Shown: positions 11,572-23,518 of the stretch, in pieces
How positions within the stretch are numbered: position 1 is the stretch's first letter
How the letters are laid out: every line of letters begins with the position of its first letter
Source: Patiria pectinifera
Lineage: Eukaryota > Echinodermata > Asteroidea > Valvatida > Asterinidae
Reading direction: 5' to 3'
DNA: 64,000 nt
NCBI GenBank assembly: GCA_029964075.1
Contig: CM057144.1
Span: 16,515,281 to 16,579,280 of the forward strand
The notes under the pieces: generated by a model
Seen by the model: only the letters and a program-made list of their open reading frames with translations
The model's database searches: none
What the model was told of the DNA's origin: nothing
Position numbers and translations under genes: made by a program

Positions 11572-12582
11572 ATGGCAGAGCCTCTGCTGATCCTCCGCAT
11601 TATCAAGACACTCGTTGGGCTGCTTGGCTTGATTGGCAACACCGTCGTGGCTACGGTTATTTACAAAGTGGAGTTCATGCACACCCTGACCAATGCTTTC
11701 ATCTGCAACCAGGCTGTGGTAGATTTCCTGGGCTCGCTCTTCCTGATACTGAGCAGCAACATTGCGGCTCCCGACCCCCTACCGGACACCCTGGGTTATC
11801 ACGTAGTCTGTCACATCTGGCTATCTAATCTGTTCATGTGGGCTTGTTTCACCTCCTCCACCGTCAACCTGCTCTCGCTGACATGCGAGCGCTACGTGGC
11901 CATAGTCTACCCTTTCCGATACGCTCGTCTCTATACCAATAAAACCGTAGTTCTGATGCTGGTCATCATCTGGCTATCGGGACTGATTCTGGACGGCGCC
12001 TACACGGCAGCAGTCAACACCTTCGAAGATGGTAAATGTTTCTACTCCTCCGCGATCGGCTCTCGAGCCCTGGGCATCGTCTTCATCATGTTCAAGTTCT
12101 TCATCCCAGCGATCTTTATGGTGTTCGTCTACTCCCACATAACGGTGGAGCTGAAGCGAAGCGCCACTCGTATCGGCAACATCGCCCCGACCGTATCAGC
12201 TACCGTCCATTCGGGAGCGAGCACGGCGGCCTCGAGCGTCGAGGCCCCAGAGCAGTCCCTGCTGCGAGCCCGCCGTAACGTCTTCAAGACCCTCCTGATG
12301 GTATTCGCTACTTTCCTGGTGTGCTGGACCCCGAACCAGGTCATCTTTTTCATGTTCAACTTCGGCTGGAGTCTGGACTTCTCCGGGGCCATTTACATCA
12401 TTTCCGTCTCTCTGGTGGCCATCAATTCTTGCGTCAATCCTTTCATCTATGCCTTCAAGTACAAGCAGTTCCGACGTGGGTTCCGGTCCCTAATTGGGCG
12501 GGGAGGCCAGGCTGAGGAGGACTCGCTCCAGACCTCCGAGGCAGCCACTCGCCAGTGGAATCCTAGAAACGGAGCTTCCTGA
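11572..12582 (+). CDS. orphan rhodopsin-like (class A) GPCR, intronless
   Basis: A 336-aa seven-helix receptor in one exon; the ATG has A at -3 and G at +4. The N-terminus is only about seven residues. Helices lie at about 8-30, 41-63, 80-102, 124-146, 166-190, 236-260 and 271-294. Class A hallmarks are present: GN (22-23) in helix 1, D51 in helix 2, C80 paired with C156 in loop 2, the DRY variant ERY (106-108), CWTP (251-254) in helix 6 and NPFIY (289-293) in helix 7. The third loop is Ser/Ala-rich and basic near helix 6, as expected for G-protein coupling. The ligand is not inferable; the ends resemble lineage-expanded echinoderm orphan receptors. A paralog lies 5.8 kb downstream on the same strand. 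Confidence 0.93.
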   Translation: MAEPLLILRIIKTLVGLLGLIGNTVVATVIYKVEFMHTLTNAFICNQAVVDFLGSLFLILSSNIAAPDPLPDTLGYHVVCHIWLSNLFMWACFTSSTVNLLSLTCERYVAIVYPFRYARLYTNKTVVLMLVIIWLSGLILDGAYTAAVNTFEDGKCFYSSAIGSRALGIVFIMFKFFIPAIFMVFVYSHITVELKRSATRIGNIAPTVSATVHSGASTAASSVEAPEQSLLRARRNVFKTLLMVFATFLVCWTPNQVIFFMFNFGWSLDFSGAIYIISVSLVAINSCVNPFIYAFKYKQFRRGFRSLIGRGGQAEEDSLQTSEAATRQWNPRNGAS

Positions 12583-13079
12583 GCTTTCCTGTGCGGGACA
12601 TTTGCGAGTTCCAGACCAACAGGGAATTTGGGGATGGGTGTTCTCATCAAGAACCACAGGCTCAATCCTCGAACCGGTCATGTATTAGAATTGCGGCTCT
12701 AATCTGTTTGAGCACCATTCAAATTCTATCAAGCACAAATGTTACCAACGGTCAAAGTCATCAGATGGGGCAGAAACCGAAACTCTGAAGACACTTAGGC
12801 CTATGTGAGCCCGAATTGCTTTAATTTTAAAGTCCTGTTATATAGGAGTAGTTAACCCATTATTAGATGTATTTTACCGTGCATTATCTACCAAAACTGA
12901 TTTTTGGCACAGTGCTATATTGGACAAAATGTCTGACAATGCACCAATCTATCTTCTTGCACAATATAAACAAATGCTTATAACGGCCTGCATTGTGTTG
13001 GTCATTCAAGGACCAGGAGGGGGACCAGTGCCAGTTCCCTCAAGGTTTCTCACAAATATCGCATTACTTTAGGTTTCAA
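12583..13079. other. 3' flank of GPCR 1
   Basis: About 500 bp of AT-rich DNA with no further gene. It probably contains the 3' UTR of the first receptor. No clean AATAAA was seen close to the stop. Confidence 0.4.
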
Positions 13080-13640
13080 TGCAATTTACTTTATATATAA
13101 CTTGCTTTCGCTGTAATTTTCAGAAAAATTAATGGATTTGGCAAGTGGGTGTTGTACTTTATAGCAAATATATTGTTGCACTGACCTGTGTAATGTTTTG
13201 TGTTCATAATGTTGGAAAAACCAAGAAAAAAAATGCTGTTCCTGCTGTCTGGTTCCCTGGCCCTACTTTACGAAACGGAGCAATTTGTAGACGTCAGTGA
13301 ATTTTCAGGTCAGGCAACCAGACTATAGCTGGCTTGCACCCATTCACAGATTGTGTATCCGATTGCAAACAAAATATGGACTAACTAACTTTGGTAAATT
13401 GGGGGCAGTATTCGCAAAACGTCAGGGTTTTTTCCAAGGATGGTCGACCGACCATAGTTGGTAATTGATACAAAAATTCCACTTTTCATGACAATGACAG
13501 CACACCAGGTGCCATGATTTCACAGGATGCTTGAGACTGTCATTCACTTACAGTCAAGTATAAAGTATTTCATAATAATTTGATATTTTTGCTTTTGATG
13601 TTTGTAAAACAATGTTGTATATTACATTTAATTTCACTTT
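13080..13640 (-). mobile_element. diverged inverted copy of the TTAA-flanked MITE
   Basis: Read on the minus strand this matches the element at 4700-5234 across most of its length. Shared landmarks are GCATCCTGT, GCACCTGGTGTG, a GGTCGGTCGACC-type centre, CTTGGTTTTTCCA and TTTCTGAAAATTACAGC. The termini and the central palindrome are eroded, so this copy is older. The ends are approximate. Confidence 0.65.
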
Positions 13641-16404
13641 ACTTTTTTTGTGCACCACAAACATGAAGGAGTACACACTGTGAGAATGGGCGTAAAATGT
13701 ATACATACGTGTTGGAAGAGCGCAGTCCTTTCCTTCATTAACTTATTCACACATGAAAACGGTTATTGAATTCAGTACACAAATTGAGTAAAAACAAAAT
13801 GAGCACCCGCACTTTTCGCACTATTGTTATTATCCTTGAAAAATATCCCGTTAAACCTACACAAGAATAAAAAATAAAGTTGGATAAAAGTTGAAGTATA
13901 CGATCCGAGCATTAATCATCACGAAAAAAAATTATATAAATATCGTCATTTATATATAGAAAAAAAAAAGTTTGACAGCCGTGGATTAACGATTGACAGC
14001 AGCTTGTTAAATGTACCATAGCTTCAACTTGTCTAGACGTCGGATTGGGTAAGTGATGATGCCAGCAAACGTTTGCCGAATAATGATGTTCTCTTATAGT
14101 CTAGGGTCTATATAAATTTGTTGCCATCGCAACTGTTAATGACATTTTTGAGTGAGACGTTTTTCCAGTGTGGCACCTGTTTATCAAATCACTTAAACTG
14201 CCACCTAAGTGTCTTTGCGTAATTTGTTGTTTTCAAGCGTGAATTGTACGCGTCTGTCGTTTTTAATGGTGGGGGGAATTGTTTTTGTAAGCAGTTGAAA
14301 ACTCCATTTACTCGAAGCGAAATTTTAAATACAATGTACCGTTGTATTGCACGGGGAATCAATTTTAAAACCAAAAACTCGTAGATACTTTTATAGCTTA
14401 CGTGTCAAAAAAATGAAGTTATCAATAAAGTGACTTTGAATTTCATTTTTGACCACCGATTTCATGGTACAGAGAGCAAAGATGGTGATCTTCCAGCATT
14501 GCTGTTGGGCAGGTCAGTGGCGTATATGTAACTTGATGTGTTTTGAATTATTATTCGTTCAATAAAATGAGGCACCTTGAAGCGTAAAATTTGAGTTATT
14601 TTGTTAGAGCTGTAATTAGTGTGAAATCATCGTAAAAATATGCTGCCAACACCATGACATGTTTATATTTATTTTCTGTTTGAATAAGTGACGTAGCTAC
14701 AACGACCAGGGGATTGATTGAACCATAATTGCGCAAGCACTGCAAATTGCTGTGCTCGCCGTACCCCAGCGTCACATCTCGATTAGTCCATTTCGACGCG
14801 GTGGGGCTCCCGGACATGTTGGTAATTGTTGCCGGAGAAAACCCAAAACGCCATGGGAGAACAATCTGCCTCTTGTCAACCTCTTGTCCCGCTTTGTTTG
14901 AGTGGAAATGTTACTTGGTCGAGTAAAGATTAGTGAGGGTTTTATTCAGGGAGGGAATTCGAGATAGAAATCGTTAGGGAAAAGACAATTGTATTCTGAC
15001 AAATAATATTATACATTGTTCCTGCTTACTTGCATAATCAGTTGTCATTCACAGTACGCAAAGATAGGCATTATGCGCCTTATAGCTGTTACATTTTTAT
15101 TAAAGACTTGTTTATAAGGCATAATCCGAAAGGCCGAAACTATTTTGTTTAACAAAAATATGACTCCTTCAGGGACAAGTTCAGACAAAATTAGATGGGA
15201 AAAATGAAAACGTATTGCAAAATTATGACTTTTCCAATAGATATGACTGTACATGGCTGAAAGGGTGCACATCGCATCGGTCAATAGGCCGTAATCCATC
15301 CGCCGAGCTCATGAATAAAAAGTTATACCCTCAAAATATTCTATATCAGAGAGTTCTGAGAGCCATAAAATTGGGGAATTAAAGAGATATGGCCATGAAC
15401 CCCTGGCCCGGACTTGCATGAGCTTCCAATTCTGAGCATTTTGGATGCAACTGGGCTCGAAAGTGGCACTATTTTCATTTTGCTGTGTTGTGGAGGGATT
15501 GTTTTTCAAGATGGCTACTTTTCCGCTTGGGGGAAAATAGGGGTCGTCTTGAGAATATCTCGAAAATTCAATGGTCAACCTACCATAAAATGAAACAAAA
15601 TGAAAGATGACATGTTGATCATCATTTTTCTGTGCAGCTTAAATACCTGTGAGAGTTCTGAGTATTTTTAAAAGAATTTTGAAGTATGGGCATTTAGCAC
15701 TAGTGACTATGGGAATTTTAATACAGGGTTACACCCTTAATAATCGTCGTGTCACAGACAGAAATCAGGGCGACCTCTTTTGTTCACGCACACGCACGTT
15801 ACGTTAAATGTCAGTAAAGCGTTAGATTTCCCCCCCCCCCCCCGAGACCTCAACGAGACGTGGCAAAATGGTTTTATTGTACTTTCTGGCGCTTGGGGGC
15901 GCTGTAGCCTTTCTCAGCTCATTGGCGCTTCGGGGCGCTGCAGCATTTCTGAGCTCTCTTAACTCTTCCACTTTGCGTTTTGAGCAAAAAGGCACAAAGT
16001 AAACACGTTGTACCTAAGAAATGGGAATTGGGACAAAAAGAAACTTAATGAAAAAAAATGCTGTAAACTTCTTACTGACTGGATTAACATAGTTTCGATC
16101 CTATCAGCGGGATCATCTCTAAACAAAACGCATCCGAGAAAGATCCTGTAAGAATCAAAACGACTTGTTTATATGTTTTGCATGAGACTGATGAAATCGA
16201 AATCGAGTGGTGGCAGTGTACCGGTCCTAAAAGCTGTACCTACAGGGGCGCTTTTTCAAACCGAGTGTAAGTCTTGTGTGGTCTAAGTTTCAGATAGCGT
16301 CTTTCCCATAAACACCAATTTTAGGAACAAAGTAAGAGCTTATGGTGTACTCGTATGCTTTTGATAAGAATCGAAGTGGAATTATGTCCTCAGGCTAATA
16401 GACA
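13641..16404. other. intergenic between GPCR paralogs, left part
   Basis: No gene is recognised. A run of C at about 15830-15843 and the 36-bp direct repeat at 15888-15959 are the only distinct structures I see. Confidence 0.45.
15888..15959. repeat. two-copy 36-bp tandem repeat
   Basis: Positions 15888-15923 and 15924-15959 are adjacent 36-bp copies starting GGCGCTT and containing GGGGCGCTG and TTTCT-AGCTC, differing at a few bases. Confidence 0.8.
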
Positions 16405-16752
16405 TTTTAATAATAATAATAATAATTTGGGAGGCTAATCATCCTTACTCGCAGCTGGGATGCTGAATTGCGAAGGACGCGGCTACAACGTGATCGGGCC
16501 GCTGGCACGTAAAGGCGCCTCTGGCTGCCGGCCACATCGACCCATATAAGACCACAGAGCACAGCCTGAGATCGAAAGTGTTTGATTTTTCCGGAGGGAG
16601 GACAACCGGAGGGCCCGGAGAAAAACCCTCGTGGCACAGGAGAGAACCAACGCACAACTCTACTCACATGCGATCCGCGGCCAGGATTCGAACCGTGGTC
16701 ACCTTGGTGAGAGACGAGCGCTTTACGCACAAGCCACCCGTGCCACCTAAAT
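16405..16752 (-). mobile_element. tRNA-derived SINE, minus strand
   Basis: On the minus strand the head reads GGTGGCACGGGTGGCTTGTG and carries a perfect B box GGTTCGAATCC about 50 bp in. The tail (low coordinates) is an (ATT)n run seen as (AAT)n at about 16410-16423. A 3' fragment of the same family occurs at 24424-24515. Confidence 0.75.
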
Positions 16753-18427
16753 TTGAATAGGTATATTGGTCTTCATTAAAAACTTAGCCAAGGAATTTAG
16801 TGAGATGTTAGAATTACAGAATAGGACTGCATGCATATGCCTACTGCACTGACAAAGGAAATTAGACATCCTTGTCGCATTGCTTAGCAGGGACAAACCT
16901 ACAAAACAAGACTCGAAAAAAAGAGGCGAGGCGAAAATGGACTCTATTTTTCATTACGCTTTGTCCGTGAGATGTAATAACTTTGTCAGCTTGGCTAATT
17001 TGATAAGCTGGAGATTTCTCGCCCCCACGTTAATATTTAATATTGCTGTGAGGACAATGTGCTGCGAGCACCAGAAGTAATTTCTCACGTCCGCTAATGA
17101 AGATAAAACTGATGGCGTAGTTTGTATTTTTACTGTTTTGTCCCATTGTGTTTCTCATACACTTCTAAAAAACCACGCTGCCTTTATGAGTTGATTATCG
17201 GGTTTTTTTTAATGACCTTCTTCATCGTACACAAACAAGATGTCCTCTATCCGCCGGTGTCATCAGTGACGTACTTTTTGCAGATTTCGGTACCTCCGTT
17301 GCCCACTTTTTTTTTTTTTTAGATTTAACGTTTCATTTCAGTCTTTATACTCCCATCTAAATGTCCAAGGCCGCTTAAGTCTTGACTTCTTTGTAGTTAT
17401 AGGCACGTAGGGACATCTGTAATTGTCCAGTCACGTGCCTACGAAAATCCTGCTCAAATTGAAGATAGGATTGGCACCAAATACCCTGTGAACTTATTCC
17501 ACCTGAAATTGTATTATTTAAAAGAAAACAATCATTTAAGGTTAACGAAAATGTGCCCGCGTGCACAGTTTTTTAGCGAATGGAATCCAGTTGCGAGACC
17601 CAAGGAACGTTTTCTCTGTTTTCTCAAAAATGTATATAGTTTCCCATGAGCTGAAACGTCAACAAGTTAGTTCTTATGCACCCTTCTTAAGATTTTTAGC
17701 AATTTTGTTGCTTCAAACGAAAGATGTTCTATGTTTCTATATATTATACCTTTAGTGTTGAATTTATATAACTATAACGTTTGTTTGTCACACGTGGCCA
17801 AATTGTTTTGCTAATCAATAATGTTTCCCACGCATGTCTTCCAACACTGCCTTATCGGCGACCACCCTTAGAAACGAGTACCCTCCTTATTAACAAAACT
17901 TAAGCATTTTGTTTCTGGTGCCCATGCATGTTTTAATCAGGTATTAAGTCTGTCACGACTTTATTATGGTAACCACAACTGGGAACATGAACAGCAAAGA
18001 GAAACGTATCACAGTGTTTTAATTAAAAGTGGTCATCGGTCAGGCTATAGGAGTACGTGTTAATGAATGGCTACAGCAAACGAGTTGTAGCATCGTGACG
18101 TACAAAAGCAGACACCTTTTAGTAGGCCTACCCATGCAGAAAACCTCATCAGCTAATCTTCTTGTCATAAGCTTTACGCCCTCCGGCCTATCATGTTCAA
18201 GCGAACATGATTGGCTGTTGCGGGCGAATGCGCTCAAGTTGACGCCAGATTGATGAGCCATTGATAATAAGGATGCTGCGTGGTTATAATGATCTAATCA
18301 GAGGGTTCAAGTGGTTCTCTCGGCATTGTTCACACAAGCAAAGTAGACTCAATACTTTCAACAGGCTTTTACCGAAGCAGGTAGTTTGGGGCTCGTCGAT
18401 CAGTCACAGTTTTCATCTGTCGAGGCA
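16753..18427. other. upstream flank of GPCR 2
   Basis: No gene is recognised in this 1.7 kb. A poly-T run is at about 17309-17322. The promoter of the second receptor should lie near the right end; I see no convincing TATA box. Confidence 0.4.
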
Positions 18428-19480
18428 ATGGCGGAACCAATACTGGCTCTCCGCATCATTAAGACCATCATAGGTATCCTAGGCATTTTGGACAACGGTC
18501 TAGTCATCCTAGTCATAGCCAAAGTCAAGTTTATGCACTCCTTGACTAATGCCTTCATCTGCCACCAAGCTGCCATCGATCTGATCGGTTCCCTCCTGCT
18601 GCTCCTAGGTAGCAACATCCCAGACCCAGACCCCGCATCCAGCACCGCGGCAGGCGAGGTGCTGTGCCGGCTTTGGACCGGAGATGCGCTACTATGGCTT
18701 TTCTTCGTCGTCTCCACCTTCAATCTGCTCGGGCTGACGCTGGAGCGGTACTTCGCCATCGTCTACCCCCTGCGTTACCTGGCGTTCTTCGGTCGCCGGG
18801 CGGCTGCCGGTATCATGCTGACCGCCTGGGGTGTCGGCATTGCGCTCAAGTCTTACTCCTTCCTAATCTACACCGTGGTGGACGGAGCCTGTAGGTTTCA
18901 GCGCATCTCGGTGTCCCACGTCATGGGGCCTCTCCTGATCTGCCTCCAGTACTTCCTCCCGGCTGGCGTGATGTTGTTCTGCTACAGCCACATCACTGTG
19001 TCGCTGAAGCGCAGCGCCCTGAGGTTGGCCCCGGCCCCGGCGCCTATCATCAAGCCCCGAGCCAAAGACGACCAGTCACCGGACGAGCCTGCCCAACGCC
19101 CCGCCAACGCCGCCGTCTACGACCCGCAAGACGCGCTCTACCGTGCCCGTCGCAACACCTTCAAGACCCTGGTTATCGTCTTCGTCGTCTTCTTGATATG
19201 CTGGAGCCCCAGCCAGATCACCTTCTTTATGTTCAACGTGGGCTGGCTTCAGCTGGAGTTCACCAGCCCATTAAATGTCTTCAGTACGTCCATGGTAGCT
19301 GCCAACTGCTGCATCAACCCCATCATCTACAGCTTCAAGTACAACCAGTTTCAGCGCGGTATCAAACGCTTCTTTCTTGGCGAGAGAGCAGACCAAACCA
19401 TCTCCGGCTCCGGAACTTCCAACACCAAGCAACAAACATCCAAGAATCAGAACAATACAAATTCGACTGTAACCAACTGA
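18428..19480 (+). CDS. orphan rhodopsin-like (class A) GPCR, intronless paralog
   Basis: A 350-aa single-exon receptor. The ATG at 18428 aligns with the MAEP start of the first receptor and is the first ATG of the frame. Helices fall at the same places; C80 pairs with C155, the ionic-lock motif is ERY (106-108), helix 6 has CWSP (258-261) and helix 7 NPIIY (297-301). Shared blocks such as KFMHSLTNAFIC, RYFAIVYPLRY and RARRNTFKTL show common descent with the gene at 11572. Odd point: helix 1 has LDN where most class A receptors have GN. Loop 3 is longer and Pro/Ala-rich, and the C-tail is Asn/Ser/Thr-rich. The exon is GC-richer than its surroundings. The ligand is unknown. Confidence 0.93.
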   Translation: MAEPILALRIIKTIIGILGILDNGLVILVIAKVKFMHSLTNAFICHQAAIDLIGSLLLLLGSNIPDPDPASSTAAGEVLCRLWTGDALLWLFFVVSTFNLLGLTLERYFAIVYPLRYLAFFGRRAAAGIMLTAWGVGIALKSYSFLIYTVVDGACRFQRISVSHVMGPLLICLQYFLPAGVMLFCYSHITVSLKRSALRLAPAPAPIIKPRAKDDQSPDEPAQRPANAAVYDPQDALYRARRNTFKTLVIVFVVFLICWSPSQITFFMFNVGWLQLEFTSPLNVFSTSMVAANCCINPIIYSFKYNQFQRGIKRFFLGERADQTISGSGTSNTKQQTSKNQNNTNSTVTN

Positions 19481-19563
19481 GTGATGAAACGCCGATTACA
19501 TGTACTGTTCATGCCCAATCTTAAATGTAAAGTTTACACGTTTGCATATGGTTGTGATTTTTG

Positions 19564-19569
19564 ATTAAA
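19564..19569 (+). terminator. candidate poly(A) signal ATTAAA
   Basis: ATTAAA 84 bp after the stop of the second receptor is the nearest plausible polyadenylation signal. Confidence 0.3.
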
Positions 19570-19792
19570 TACATGGAACCACCAGAGTAAAATTTCAACA
19601 CATGAATGGACATGCAGCTTTTTGCAAAAGATAGTTTGAGTTTATTATTTATATTGCTTTTTGACATTATCCTCAAATGTTCATCAAATAGTGGACGGAC
19701 AACTTAGGTAACTTTTCCGTCCATTTTGATGGAGTTTTGAGGGTGATTGTAAAAAATATAAAGAAAGAAAGAAATGATTCAACACATAATTA

Positions 19793-20770
19793 CATGTATT
19801 TTAAGCCTACATGTCCATTCACATTATTTTCAAAAACTTTTTGGGTGGTTTCAGGTACTGTAAAAAACAAATTACAACCATTGGAAAAACTGTCGTGACG
19901 GTAGCATAAGTGGCCCTCGTTATTGTGTTACTTGTCATAATTATGTCCACAATTGACATTGCAATTTTCTGTAACTCAAATCTTTCTTTCAATCAATCCT
20001 TTCTTTCTTTCAATCAACTCATGTCACAGAAAATGTGGCGGGTTAAGTAAGTTTTGGAAATTCAGCGAATAGTTTAAATGTACTTTTGCCACATTGTGCA
20101 CGTTCAATAACTGTACATCACGAAAGACAAATAATGCAAAAAGAAACGACTGAAGAAATTTGTCATTAACATCGAGTTTTGCATTGAAACTTTCTCATTT
20201 TGATTTATGTATGAAATCTTGTGTGTGCTCTTATTCTGCAGTGGCTGTAAGAACTTAATATTTTAAATATTCTAATACAAAATGTGAACTTGGATAAAAT
20301 TTGGACTACACTCTAAAGAATAATATGTGCATGTATTGTGATAATAATATTAAATTATTGTGTTTATTTTATTTATTATTGTATTTATTTAATTTATTAT
20401 ATCATGTATTTTAAGCCTACATGTCCATTCACATTTCAAAAACTTTTTGGGTGGTTTCAGGTACTGTTAAAAAAAATTACAACCATTGGAAAAACTGTCG
20501 TGACGGTAGCAAAGTGGCCCTCGTTATTGTGTTTCTTGTCAAATATTGCAAAAAGAAACGACTGGATAAATTTGTCATTAACATCGAGTTCCGCTTTGAA
20601 ACTTTCTCATTTTGATTAATGTGTGAAATCTTGTGTGTGCTCTTATATGCTGTAAGAACTTAATAATTTAAATATTCTAATACAAAATGTGGACTTGGAC
20701 AAAATTTGGACTATACTCGCAAGAATAATTATGTACATGTATTGTGATAACAGTATTAACTTATTGTAAT
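19793..20770. repeat. non-identical tandem duplication downstream of GPCR 2
   Basis: Unit 1 (about 19793-20352) and unit 2 (about 20402-20770) share long blocks, e.g. CATGTATTTTAAGCCTACAT, CTTTTTGGGTGGTTTCAGGT and AACTGTCGTGACGGTAGCA, in the same order. Unit 1 holds about 190 extra bases in the middle, including a CTTTCTTT-rich stretch. No coding potential is evident. Confidence 0.8.
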
Positions 20771-23148
20771 GTATACTTTAAATTCACAATATGGTTGTTT
20801 TTTTCATGTCACATATAATCTCGCTCACAATTTTGCACATTCGTTAAGTAACTAATGAGTCACTTCACTGTTAACGTCTTTAAAAATAAAAGTATGTTGC
20901 GGATCTAAAATAACTCTTGTGAGTCAATAACTTGATGAAGCTTGCTCTGAAACGCCTGTGCGTGCCGTTTTCTAGGGCAGCCCCCCTCTAAAAAAGAAAG
21001 CATTCTTTAATATTTAAACCAGAAGTGAATTGCAGCGGATAGTTCTTGAATCGATGCCACCCTTTTCCCCTACGAATTAGGATCAATGAAATATTAAAGT
21101 TGCATGCCCCATTTTCTTCCCAATTTTTTTTAGCTTTGCTTTTACGGAATAAAACTATTATATTCCGATTTTGAGCGTCTGCAACCCCTCCCCCCTAACT
21201 CATTCAACCGCTGACTCATACTGTGATACTTAATGGGGCTAATTGCCTTAGAATATAGGAGAAAGCATCGTAGAATCTTCCGGCGGGAGGATGCCCCGGA
21301 CACCCCGCCCCCAGCAGGGCGTGTATTTAATATACATGTTTATTTCTAGGAAATTAGAAATTGAGAAGAAAAAAACCCAAATATTTTTTCGAAGTGGAAC
21401 TGCTCCCCCCGGCGCGGCCCCCCTCCCCCACACACACCCGCCGAAAATGTGGTTCTGGGCCACCTTTGACTTCGATTCAAACAGGATGTTGCTCTGTCGA
21501 ATTTTAAAATGTACATGTATAGTGCTTTCGCGAGTTTGGGTTTTATGTGAAGTGCTAACAAATCTTCCATTCACATTCATAGACTTGTTGCCGAGGGCGA
21601 AGCTGTGATTTAATGAAATTTCTCGCCTGGAAATAATTGATCTCAGGTGTTAGGCTGAAGGTGTAATAATGTCTGGAAGACCTTGCTTCTAATCCATTAT
21701 GGTTAACCTCGAGGATCCGGAGATAATATCTCATTACAATAAGATTGCAATCATGACTAGCTGACACCGTAGACGACGATCATCCCAGCTCCATGATCAA
21801 ACGGACTCGGCCAGGCGTGATCGATTTGCATTGTGTCACACATAATATTTCGGCCTGCAATCGTGCGGATTCGCAGAAATCAACTTTTCTTTACTTAACT
21901 TTTCTTTATAAAATTAAGCCGCCTCAGAGTTTAATACCACGCCTTCCCCTGCGCTTTAGCGCCCTCTAGTCGTTCAGACAAAAACGGGGATTCCCCAAAA
22001 GCACGCAATATACAGCCGGGCAATAATTTCATTCCGGAAAATGGGTTTCACCCCCTACTACATACATAGCAGCAGACGGGAGACTTTTCTCGGTTGAGGG
22101 GATTCCCAAGGCAAGGAAACAAGTTTTAAGAATTCGTTTTAGTTTTGGCACATTACATTTTGTTAGTGGCGCGGTGGACTCAAGTGGTAGCTCCGGTGGT
22201 ATGTCGCGATTCTTAATCTTAAATTGGTGTGTTTAGTTTTAACTATTAATACTAGGGCTTTGAACGTGGCGTTGTGTATAGCCTTTCACTGGTCTGGAGT
22301 GTACAGTGCATGCAGTGTGTGCAACAATTCCGGGGGAACATTTCATGGGGGCGTCATGTAGATCATCAATGATAATTTTTTTAGAAACTCAAAATCTCAG
22401 TGGGGGCGACTGGGGCGACAAGGTGTGTCCAACAAAGATGCACAGACGCACCGTAGGAAAATTTAAATTAGTAGTTCGTTTTGTTTTTCGGCGCAGCGTG
22501 CGCAAGCATTGGCACGACGCACAGGCGCGCGCGGTTGCTGTAATTCGTCGGATCAGTGTGCGACATCGCGTATAGCTGCAATTCAAAACAATTCAAAACA
22601 TGATTCAGCAACTTTTGATTTGAAATTGAGATCCTAGAATGCTGTTTTTCTGGGAATATACAGCTAAAGCTGAGCTGAAACTTCATCAGGTTAGTTGTTC
22701 AGTATCCTTCATTAGATTTTGAACACTTTTGTTGCTTCAAACGAACAAAATGCACAAATTACAAATGATGGACTATATCTTTAACTGTTGCAGTAACAGT
22801 ACCAACATGACAAACGTAAACATTCCAGTATAAAAGTAGTCAGGCTGTTATTGTTTAATATTTGTGTTGTTTTTATCAGCAAAATAAAAATGAATTTATG
22901 AATGAATCCTTGATATCGAAATTATTGTGATAACTGCCCATTTCTTCAACCATTTTGTCAACTGTCAACAAAATTATATTACATTTTAGCGAGTCATGTT
23001 AGTAGAAGTGTTAATCTCGATGGTTTGTGTATCATCTGTGATGGTCTGTCCCTTTAAAAGTACGTGGTGGCTGTTGAGTTTTGTTACGGCAGCTGTAACA
23101 TGATTTTGAACGGCTATCTTTTCAGTTGAAAATAGACTCAATAGCAAA

Positions 23149-23164
23149 GAAAGTCGAAAGAAAC
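23149..23164 (+). promoter_or_regulatory. candidate IRF-type element upstream of PARP copy A
   Basis: GAAAGTCGAAAGAAAC, about 355 bp upstream of the ATG, contains repeated GAAA half-sites of the kind bound by interferon-regulatory factors. The spacing is 3 and 0 rather than the classical 2. Copy B keeps it at 33671-33686 with one substitution. The function is inference. Confidence 0.2.
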
Positions 23165-23518
23165 ATTTGGTACCCGGTCTCTGTTCCTATACATTCCCTC
23201 CACATGCTATTGTAGTCAATCTTTTTCAGAAAGTTAGACACAAGTACATTAGACATGTACCAGTCTAGTCAAATTCAAATCACTTGGCTTTCTCTCAATT
23301 TCAATGTTGAAGAAAAGTCAGCTTTAAAAATTGAATTGAGACCTCGAACTTGGCTGGTGAAATACTGGGGACCTTATCTTCGCTTTTTTTAATGGACATT
23401 TTGGAGAATGTTGTCGGCTAAAGAGTGAGTAGAGCTGGCCTGATTTGATTTTGCTTGTTTTTCTGCACTAGGGTCCCAGTCTGCCAAATTACAGGCTTCG
23501 TCACAATCAGCATAGACC

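Noticed and set aside
18386-18427. Upstream extension of the second GPCR reading frame
   Set aside because: It begins with TTG, not ATG; the MAEP start at 18428 aligns with the paralog.
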